Of a stretch of 64,000 bases of DNA, positions 56,396-64,000 are shown in pieces. A model generated the notes under the pieces. It had not been told where the DNA came from, ran no database searches, and worked only from the letters and a program-made list of their open reading frames with translations. Origin of the DNA: Phaeodactylum tricornutum CCAP 1055/1 (taxonomy: Eukaryota; Bacillariophyta; Bacillariophyceae; Surirellales; Neidiaceae); assembly GCF_000150955.2 (NCBI RefSeq), contig NC_011678.1:701518-765517 (forward strand). Reading direction: 5' to 3'. Every line of letters starts with the position of its first letter. The stretch's first letter is position 1. A program made the position numbers and the translations under genes.

Positions 56396-57179
56396 CTATA
56401 TTAATCCTCTGGCAACAATGAGTGGGCCAAATCGAACATGAGGAGATAATTGTTGGAAGCCGCGTTCGTCAAATACTAATCGGACTGAAGCACCCTCATT
56501 TTCTGGTAAAAAGATAGCCGGGTACACTGTCCCTCGAAATCTGTTGACCGCCAACTCGTGCAAAGGCTCCCCATTCAAAACGAACTGCACCATTGGAAGA
56601 TCTGACTGTTGGACTGCAATACCTACCGTATCTTCGTTCGAAACAGTGATCTTTCGCATCAAGTCTGTTCCGGTCGAATCTGGTAATTCTGCGTCCCAGC
56701 GAGACACAGTAGAGCATTAGCTAATGATCCTCTCCCACACATCTTTAGGACAACACTTCTTCACTGCTTACCTTCTTCCTGTTGCTCCAATGCAGTATAG
56801 AATTTCCGGTCTTTTTTCGTCGCAACCCCCAGCATGATTTCTTGCGGTCCCTTCCCTTCGGGAAGATCTACGTGACCTTCCCAATAGGCAGCATCTTGCT
56901 CGACCGCCACGCCTAGTAAAGCAAGGCCATAGCCGGATACCTATTCAGTATCATCAATGAATGTGAATTACGAAAAGAAACCGGACGCACAGTAGGGATC
57001 GAAGGAATGTGTTCTTTACTTACGGTTGTTCGGTCTTTGATCTCGATTGAAGGAGCCGACATGACCCTGCTGATCGACAACGATTTTTCGGAGCTTGAAT
57101 CTCTAGAACTACATGGCTTCATTTCCGTCTCTTTCTCGGGCGAACCCTGTTTCTCAAGGCATGAGCAACAACATCCCAT
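56396..57179 (-). CDS. SPRY-like protein with an N-terminal acylation motif
   Basis: Three exons: 57024-57179, 56772-56940 and 56396-56688, with two GT-AG introns of 83 nt each (56941-57023 and 56689-56771, donors GTAAGT and GTAAGC). They encode 205 residues. Phases agree at both joins. The protein begins MGCCCSCLEKQG, with Gly2 for N-myristoylation and a cysteine cluster for palmitoylation, so it is probably tethered to a membrane. A Ser-rich linker follows, then a domain that reads like SPRY/B30.2: YGLALLGVAVEQ, AYWEGHVDLPEG, IMLGVATKKDRKFY, DTVGIAVQQSDLPMVQFVLNGEPL, FRGTVYPAIFLPE and ASVRLVFDE. SPRY domains bind proteins; the partner is unknown. Exon 3 could be misplaced by a few codons, but this acceptor is the one found that keeps both frame and domain. 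Confidence 0.77.
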
Positions 57180-57845
57180 CGCGCTTTGTATGCTGTTATT
57201 TCGGAAAGTGAAAAGAGACGGGACGTTTTGTCTTTACAGTCAGAAAGTGTATACATGCACTTGTAAGGAAGTGTGGCGATTCATACGATGCGCGTGGCCT
57301 TACTCTAAAAACAGGCGAGGACCACATCGAACGACTCCAGTTATTCATCCATCAGCTCTCCTCCCTTACTGCTCTCCCCCGTCACAATCGGGATTCGCCA
57401 GTCACGATTTGATCCTCATAGTTAACATCAAAACTGTACCGGAGCGAGAAGCCAGCCATAGGCAGCACATAGTTCTTCAATAGTTTTGCTCTAGCTAGGT
57501 ACTGGACGCACTCAACATCACAGATCAATTGTTGTAAATAATGTAAGCCATAAGATGAAGGACACTGCTTGCAGGTGCGCTCAACTGTGTTCGAGCTTGA
57601 TAGCTAATAGAACGGCGACAAGCAGTTGGTGAGCAAGGACAAGTACGATCTGAAAATGACTGTGTGCCGCATACGAGCGATGCCTTCTGCCGAGCATATG
57701 CAGAGAAAGAAACCTGGGATGGTCACATAAAGAAGCCAAATAACCCTAACGTTGGCTTTTTACGTTTTTCCAAAACACGGACTATATCGCTTATTTTTGG
57801 TTTCAGACGACTCAAACGCTCTTTATTCATTATTGCCAACAGTTA
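57180..57845. other. Intergenic region between SPRY-like and TPR genes
   Basis: This 666-bp stretch has the promoter of the SPRY-like gene and the 3' flank of the TPR gene, both minus strand. TGACTGTGTG at 57658-57667 is a partial match to the recurrent motif. No gene was seen. Confidence 0.4.
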
Positions 57846-60068
57846 TCATGCCGCTGCGGCTCCTTGAGGGTGCAGTTTAGCGAACCCGTACAAATGGAAC
57901 CCGCATAAACGAAAATCAAACTCACTGCCCCCAGCTCGCTTGGAAATACGTGCAGCGTCGGACATTGTTTCAACCACGGCGTCGGTATTCCCTCTTTGTA
58001 ATTCGAGGTTGGCAATACTATTGAGCGTCCTGGCGATGCACAAATCTTCTTCAAAGAAGTTGTCCCGTTGTATCTGCAGGATTTCACGAAAGCAGCTCAA
58101 TGCATCCTGGAGATCTCCTCGCTGCTGATAGATCTGACCGACATACCGAAGCGTTAGGCAGACATCAGGATGGGTTGGACCGAGAGCAGTTTTTTCCACT
58201 CGTATCGTTTCCCGATAGAATTCTACCGCTTCATCCTCTTGCCCTAGTTCCATATACACTGTTGCGACGTTGTAAAGGATAATGGCAACATCTTGGTGAG
58301 AATCACCCAAAACATTTCGCCGAATGTTCAAACTTTGACCAAAGCTAGTCAGAGCCTTGGTAAATTGAGCAAGCTTGAAGAAAACAAGCCCTATGGAATT
58401 AAGGGAGGACGCCACGTCAAGATTGCTTTCAGTATACAGCTTGCGACGAATCGCCAAAGCCTCTTGATACATCTCCAATGCAACAGCAAAATTTCCACTT
58501 TGGTAGTAAATAAGCCCAATATTTGACAAAGTCAGGGCAACATTTGGGTCGCATTTTCCGAAGGCTCGGACTTGGAGCGAAAACGCTTCTTCGTAGAGCC
58601 TCAAAGCCGAATCGTACTCTCCACGCTGCTTAAAAATTTGTCCAATGTTTGATAGCGTTACGGCAATGTTTGGATGTGCATCCGCCAGCACTTCACGTTC
58701 CATATACAATCCTTGTAGGTACATGTCGATGGCAGAGTCAAAATCTCCGGCTTCATAATGTAGATTTCCGATCTTGTTCATTATTGATGCGACTTCAGCA
58801 TGTTCCCCCATCGAAGAGCGATATCCTGAGAGTACTTCGTGGTACAGGCTTAGTGCTCTTGGAAAATCTCGCTTCTTGTGGAATATCTGCGCCATGCATT
58901 TCAAGATAGTGCAGACGTCTCGATGCTCTCGACCTAATTTGGGAATGGCAATCCGTAGGAAGTCTTTGTAGTAGTAGATTGCAGTATCCATTTCCTTCAG
59001 TTGCTGAAACGTTTGTCCAGTGTTATACACAGTTGCGGCGACATCCAAATTTTCTGCTCCCAGTGAATTCCTTCGAATGTTCAGCGCTTCTGAATAGACA
59101 GAGAGAGCCTCCTTGTAACGTTTCTCCATGTAGTAAACTCTTCCGAGATTGTTAAGAGTAGTAGCAATCGCGACCAGTTCTCCGGGTATGTTTCTCTGTA
59201 GCGTGAGGGCCCTTGTCAAAAATTCCATAGAACGTTTGGGCTTGGCTTCGGGGAGGTGGAAGTACAGAACCCCAAGGCAGTTCAATGTCGCTGCCAGGTG
59301 TCGCCTGTCTCCATCCTCCCAGCTAAATACCAGCGCTTCTTGAAAGGTCTCAATGGCCTTTTCAAAATCTCCGTTTCTATAACGCGTGTATCCAATGCCG
59401 TGCAGGATCGGCACAACACTTTGGCGCGCTTGGTCTCTCGACATGTACTCTGTCATGACTAGGGCGTCGACAAACAGTCCATGGCCAGTTTCGTAGTCGA
59501 GTCGGTCTACCTGAAGTTGACCCATATTGTACAGTACAGTCGCAATCTCTGAGCTCTGCGTTTCGGCCGTGTCTCTTTTTGGCATGGGAAGGCGAAGATA
59601 TGCGGCAAAGACTCGCATTCCTTCGTCATACTCACGTCTTCGGAAACCGGACACAGTCTCTCGATTGATACCCAATGTCGGCCCCTTTGCACCACTCCAC
59701 TTTTGGTAGGCGTTGCTGGTCGGTCGAGTATCCGCAGCAGGCAAAACGTGCACCGTAGCTATCGCTTCCGCATCGCAAAGAGCTTGGCGGAAGCACTGTA
59801 ATGCGGCACTCATCCTAGAGGACTCGGCAAATTGAATACCTGCGTTGTTTAAGCTTGCGATTGAATCGTAGTGTTGTCTTCTGTTGACGAAATGGTTTTC
59901 TTGAGCTAGTAACGGACTCCCCGTATGACCAGACACAATATTGCATTTATCGGTGACGCTTTCCAGATGCTGAGGAAGTGCGATCGCTCTCGTCAGCTTG
60001 AGCTCCTTCATTTCGCTAGCAATCGACGGGATCGAATTTGGCACGCCGATGTGAAGGGTGGTAAGCAT
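57846..60068 (-). CDS. Kinesin-light-chain-like TPR protein 1
   Basis: This is 740 residues from the ATG at 60068. Most of the protein is a row of about a dozen 42-residue tetratricopeptide repeats of the kinesin-light-chain type (TPR_12), with units such as VATTLNNLGRVYY-like, SALRLYEEAFSLQ, ALEMYQEALAIRR, DVAIILYNVATVYMELG and VCLTLRYVGQIYQQRGD. The N-terminal 60 residues are unrelated and without a signal peptide. Such arrays bind peptide partners and serve as cargo adaptors or assembly scaffolds; no kinesin-binding coiled coil is seen, so the name describes the repeats only. It is a paralogue of the protein beginning at 62166 on the other strand, sharing YDEGM, LNCLGVLYFHLP and the repeat order. 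Confidence 0.85.
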   Translation of the reverse strand: MLTTLHIGVPNSIPSIASEMKELKLTRAIALPQHLESVTDKCNIVSGHTGSPLLAQENHFVNRRQHYDSIASLNNAGIQFAESSRMSAALQCFRQALCDAEAIATVHVLPAADTRPTSNAYQKWSGAKGPTLGINRETVSGFRRREYDEGMRVFAAYLRLPMPKRDTAETQSSEIATVLYNMGQLQVDRLDYETGHGLFVDALVMTEYMSRDQARQSVVPILHGIGYTRYRNGDFEKAIETFQEALVFSWEDGDRRHLAATLNCLGVLYFHLPEAKPKRSMEFLTRALTLQRNIPGELVAIATTLNNLGRVYYMEKRYKEALSVYSEALNIRRNSLGAENLDVAATVYNTGQTFQQLKEMDTAIYYYKDFLRIAIPKLGREHRDVCTILKCMAQIFHKKRDFPRALSLYHEVLSGYRSSMGEHAEVASIMNKIGNLHYEAGDFDSAIDMYLQGLYMEREVLADAHPNIAVTLSNIGQIFKQRGEYDSALRLYEEAFSLQVRAFGKCDPNVALTLSNIGLIYYQSGNFAVALEMYQEALAIRRKLYTESNLDVASSLNSIGLVFFKLAQFTKALTSFGQSLNIRRNVLGDSHQDVAIILYNVATVYMELGQEDEAVEFYRETIRVEKTALGPTHPDVCLTLRYVGQIYQQRGDLQDALSCFREILQIQRDNFFEEDLCIARTLNSIANLELQRGNTDAVVETMSDAARISKRAGGSEFDFRLCGFHLYGFAKLHPQGAAAA

Positions 60069-62165
60069 CTTAAAGCTCTTGGACTAGCGCAACATTTTAT
60101 GACAAGAATCCAACGTTCGACTAAATATCGCGCTCCATCGACCGTGGGGATTTCCAATCCTGTTTTTCGGCTTTGTTTCGGAGCTGGACGTTACATCAGT
60201 TGCGGGAGCTACTTTAGATCAGTTAAGGGCCTCTCGAAGAGAAGGCACAAATTGCCCCATCCCCAAACTGTTCGCTTTACATTTTCTTTAAGCAATCCCG
60301 CGAATTATGTTTAGAAAATAGAATAGATTGACATTCTATTCTAGTCGTTAAAATGTATTCTACGCCAGAGAGGCTTCATTGTTCAATTATGTTTCTAATC
60401 ACCGAAACCAATAGGTGTATATATCTCGAGACTTCGTCGTCTGAACATCCTACCTTTATTATAGTTCGGTTTTCCGTGTTCTCTAGCGAACAATAAGGGC
60501 AATGGTCGACTGGAAGCCAATGAAAATTAATTTTCATTCACGTCTTCTATTTGTATCATCATGAGCTATCTAAAAACAATTTCCCATACACATAGATGCG
60601 CATTTATACTTAATTGAATGTGGCACTTCAATGAAATAGAGTTTGATCTTCAACACGACTCATTAGTTAGCTCTAATCGTAGTTCCCGATGTTCGAGATC
60701 CTCATTGTTGAAAGGCCCTATGGGGTATTGACCTAAATTTCCGCCATTACAATAGTCCGAATTTGCGAGGGGAAAAAAGCTCTCGAAAAAGTGCTCTCGC
60801 AAGCTAGAGAGGTAGCGCAGTTCCACTCTTACTGTTCCCAGGCAAAGAAAAAGCGTATAAACGGCCCATTTTGGGAACTACTTTGAATATCCTACATTTG
60901 GCTTTTCTATGTGTTGTGATTGATTTGAAAGCGAAGATGCGCATTCCGCTAGTCCGGTTCAAGCAGCCACCACGGAAAACCCAGTCGTCTCTTCCAATTC
61001 GACGTACTTTAGATATTGTACTAAGAGTATAGAGCCACACAGTTCCGGATCAAGTTTCCGTCCTCATGAACTATTGTTTTCATTTGCCGCCGTGAAGAAG
61101 CAGCCCCTGCCTTGTATTGCCAGCAAATTGATAATACAAGATGTTTACCGTCCAGTGAACGCCCTGTATCGGTCAGAAATCCAGGGGCTTTAGACATGTG
61201 CAAAGTCCATCAATTCTTCACTTCTAGCATGGAATGCTCTTGACTTTTTATCAGTTAGCTCTAAAACAATCAAAAATTCGTCGTTCTGGCCTAATTGTTA
61301 TCTCCTCAAAATCAAGATGGAACGGTGAAATCGCTTGCAAGAAAGATTTACTTTACCATAATAGGGTCTGAAATGTGCCTCGAATTGGTCCTGCACATTC
61401 ACATACATCCAATAAATAAAAATTGCGTTGGCTTCCGAAGGAAGAAACACTCAATTAGGAAGGCCTCCCATCTTTACTTACCGTTTTACGTGAAGTCAAT
61501 CTAGATATTGTTGTGGCATAACGCATGAAACGAGCGAGATCAGTAGTGCTGCAAAATTCTGTCCTGCTATTGCATCCTGTAGATCTGATTTACAGGCATC
61601 GACGTTTTGTCTCGTCCTCTATTGATTTTGCGTGTTTACTGTTAGAATTGCCTGGTCGTAAATCGTTGTCCTCTCTATGCATGGATGGTTAACTTACTCC
61701 AATCGATCCCGATACAACTGTCAACAAAACAGACGATGACTGTAGTCATGAAAGCAGAATTCAGCCCCTGTTCCTCTGATATTTGTGAAATTGTCTTTTT
61801 TCAGATATTGCCCCTTCAGGGGTTGCTACTCAGAAATGAGGTTCACTGAAACATTCAGAAACGACTCAAATTCACAGGCTTATATGATCATCATAAAAAT
61901 CCGTAGACGCAGAGTCATATTAAAAAAGGCATATCTACCCACTGTTCCGGAATACTTCGTAAATATATGTTCGGACATATCCCATGACCACGTATGAGTA
62001 GTAGAACATTCAACAGGAAAGTCATTGTCAATAAATTTCCAGTCATTCTGATACTACAAATACGGGTAGTCAGACACTTTCTTCATCCCGCCAAACAGTC
62101 CATCTCAATCACTGTTCACACAAATCTTTCCACTGGAATCCCTAAACATAAAAACAGCAGGAACA
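60069..62165. promoter_or_regulatory. Divergent intergenic region between the two TPR genes
   Basis: These 2.1 kb separate the two head-to-head TPR genes. They are AT-richer than the coding parts, with only short frames. A small palindrome-like ATTCTATTCTA/TAGAATAGA lies near 60320-60350. I found no gene, RNA or repeat that I can support. Confidence 0.4.
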
Positions 62166-64000
62166 ATGAGCTTACCTCGCTCCGCAATCGTAACTCCCGC
62201 TCTTCATGAGATGTACATGGACGAGCACTCTATGGTCCAAATGGGAATGGTCGTTCGTCACAACAATTTAGGTGTTGCGTGCATTGAATCTGGCGCATAC
62301 GAAAGGGCGGGTCAGTACTTTCGACGTGCGTTGGACAAGGCCAGTGAAACAACGTTTTTCTCCTTGCCTCAGTCGGAAAGCTACATCAAGCCTGGCGAAG
62401 TATCCAGAAGTCTATACATCTATCAACGCGGAGAGTATGACGAAGGAATGCACACTTTCTCTGACCCGTTCTTCCTCGATGTGGCATTTTCTACAATGCA
62501 CAGTGCAACAGCAACAATTCTTTTCAACATTGGACAGTTACACTTGCGTCTCGACAACAACGAGGAGGCGTCGGCTTCGTTTTTGCGAGCTTTGCATATT
62601 GCCCAGTGGAGCAACGAAGATATTCTACATGACAGCGAAGAGGGCGTTTGTGTAATGGCAATTCTGCACAACATTGGTCATGTGCAGTACCGCAGCGGAA
62701 ACTACGAAGACGCCGTCCGGACTTACGCCAAGGCACTTCATTTGGCAAAAAATGCTTTTTGCAAGAACTCACACCGAATGTTGGAGGTTGCTGCTACACT
62801 GAATTGTCTCGGGGTTCTCTACTTCCATCTGCCAAAGGCGGAGACAGAGAGGGCCATGGAGCTGTACGTTGAGTCGCTCGCCATACGAAATGCCGTCCAC
62901 GGAGTTGACTGCGAAAGCACTGAGATCGCAACAACCCTGAACAATATTGGACGCATCTATTATATGAAAGGCGAACACGACAAGGCCCTCGAACTATACC
63001 GTCAAGCCCTCCGCATGCGACGAAGTTTGCTCGGCAGCGAACACTTGGACGTTGCTGCCACAATCTACAACGCCGGTCAAACACACCACCAACGCGGCGA
63101 CTTGGTCGAAGCGATGGAACTTTACAAAGAATTTCTATCGATTGCTCGTAAGCGCCTTGGTATCCATCACAGAGATGTGGCTATTATGCTCAAGTGTATG
63201 GCACAGATTCACCATGAACGCAAAGAATACGAAAGCGCGAAGCAATTCTATGAAGAAGCGCTATCTGTTGGAAAAGCTGCCCTCGGAAACTATCACCCTG
63301 AAGTTGCCAGTACATTGAACAAGCTTGGCAACTTGCTCTACGAAAAAGGTGACTTGGAAAACGCCATTCGCGTATATAAAAGCGGTTTGGAGGTGGAACG
63401 TGCCGTCCTCGATGTTTTTCACCCAAACGTTGTCGTGACCTTGACCAACATTGGACAAATCCATAAACTTCGTGGAGAATACCAGGCGGCCCTACGGCTC
63501 TATAAAGAAGCATTGGCAATTCAGCGCAATAGTCTAGGGGCTGCGCATCCGAATCTTTCCGCCACCCTATCGTCGATTGCTCTGATTCATTACCAAACAC
63601 GAAGTTTTTCCAAATCTTTGGATGTGTACCAGGAGGCGCTGCGCATCCGCCGCGACGCGTATGGCGATAACAACCTTGAAGTCGCGTCGACGCTCAATTC
63701 GATCGGTTTGGTCTTGTTCAAGATGGAACAACACGAACTCGCAATGCAGAGTTTCCAAGAAAGCCTTCGCATTCGCCGAGAAGTGTTGGGCAAGGATCAC
63801 CGCGATGTTGCTATTATTCTCTACAATATTGCAACAATTCACATGGAAATTGGCAACGACGACGAAGCCATGAACTTTTATAGGGAAACGCTACGTGTCG
63901 AGCGCACATCCTTGGGTGAAAACTATCGTGATGTTGTCTTGACGACACAGCACGTAGGTCAGGTCCACCAGCAACGTGGAGAATTGACCGAGGCCCTCTA
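62166..64000 (+). CDS. Kinesin-light-chain-like TPR protein 2 (partial, runs off the right edge)
   Basis: The frame opens at the ATG at 62166 (MSLPRSAIVTPALHEMYMDE) and stays open to the end of the window, giving at least 611 residues without a stop. The array is the same type as in the neighbouring gene: HNNLGVACIESGAYERAGQYF, ILFNIGQLHLRLDN, LHNIGHVQYRSGNYEDAV, LNCLGVLYFHLPKAE, TTLNNIGRIYYMKGEHDKAL, DVAATIYNAGQTHHQRGD, DVAIMLKCMAQIHHERKEY and VASTLNSIGLVLFKMEQ. It aligns with TPR protein 1 along its length at clearly diverged protein level, so this is an old inverted duplication, unlike the nearly identical 17-kb blocks to the left. Confidence 0.85.
   Translation, partial: MSLPRSAIVTPALHEMYMDEHSMVQMGMVVRHNNLGVACIESGAYERAGQYFRRALDKASETTFFSLPQSESYIKPGEVSRSLYIYQRGEYDEGMHTFSDPFFLDVAFSTMHSATATILFNIGQLHLRLDNNEEASASFLRALHIAQWSNEDILHDSEEGVCVMAILHNIGHVQYRSGNYEDAVRTYAKALHLAKNAFCKNSHRMLEVAATLNCLGVLYFHLPKAETERAMELYVESLAIRNAVHGVDCESTEIATTLNNIGRIYYMKGEHDKALELYRQALRMRRSLLGSEHLDVAATIYNAGQTHHQRGDLVEAMELYKEFLSIARKRLGIHHRDVAIMLKCMAQIHHERKEYESAKQFYEEALSVGKAALGNYHPEVASTLNKLGNLLYEKGDLENAIRVYKSGLEVERAVLDVFHPNVVVTLTNIGQIHKLRGEYQAALRLYKEALAIQRNSLGAAHPNLSATLSSIALIHYQTRSFSKSLDVYQEALRIRRDAYGDNNLEVASTLNSIGLVLFKMEQHELAMQSFQESLRIRREVLGKDHRDVAIILYNIATIHMEIGNDDEAMNFYRETLRVERTSLGENYRDVVLTTQHVGQVHQQRGELTEAL

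Noticed and set aside
1-64000. Virus-derived or retroelement sequence, CRISPR arrays, rRNA and tRNA genes
   Set aside because: I looked for these by eye. No reverse transcriptase, integrase or capsid-like frames, no long terminal repeats, no regularly spaced short repeats and no convincing tRNA A/B boxes were seen. Weak or partial cases could be missed without tools.

Overview
The window looks like nuclear DNA of a photosynthetic stramenopile, most likely a pennate diatom close to Phaeodactylum tricornutum. This is inferred from the compact genes, the short GT-AG introns (83 to 122 nt where I could define them), the secreted proteins with Pro-Thr-rich stalks, and the mix of eukaryotic families (GPN3, PEX6) with a bacterial-type CrcB channel. 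I could not run a database search. No RNA gene, CRISPR array or mobile element was recognised.

Layout. (1) 864-3988 (-): a secreted G8-domain, beta-helix, carbohydrate-binding protein resembling the CEMIP/TMEM2/PKHD1L1 group. (2) 4469-21538, copy A of a ~17.1 kb direct duplication: non-coding DNA with a ~257-bp tandem repeat, a larger paralogue of gene 1 (-), GPN3 (+), a secreted pepsin-type aspartic protease (-), a membrane-anchored tricorn-protease homologue (-), and the first 847 nt of a huge acidic protein (+). (3) A 95-N gap at 21539-21633. (4) 21634-38670, copy B of the same block in the same order, continuing to 44446 with the whole 2173-residue acidic protein. (5) 44954-55119: two paralogous secreted surface proteins in opposite orientation, one with an in-frame TGA, flanking PEX6 (+) and an ankyrin-repeat protein (-), followed by a patatin-like lipase (+). 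(6) 55927-57179: a CrcB fluoride channel (+) tail to tail with a three-exon SPRY-like protein that starts MGCCCSC (-). (7) 57846-64000: two divergent kinesin-light-chain-like TPR proteins; the second runs off the right edge.

The main structural result is the tandem duplication. Its junction lies in an assembly gap, one gene copy is cut by that gap, and the copies differ at the level expected of alleles. Two haplotypes laid end to end by the assembler fits at least as well as a real duplication. Superimposed on it are gene-conversion-like patches among the three G8 genes. A second recurring feature is the 9-mer TGACTGTGA, present 18 times, mostly between genes and often close to a start codon.

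Many products are predicted to be outside the cell or in its membranes: three G8/glycan-binding proteins, two copies each of the aspartic protease and the tricorn homologue, and two stalked surface proteins. This suggests a locus biased towards cell-surface and extracellular-matrix functions. That reading is inference, and the genes are not an operon.
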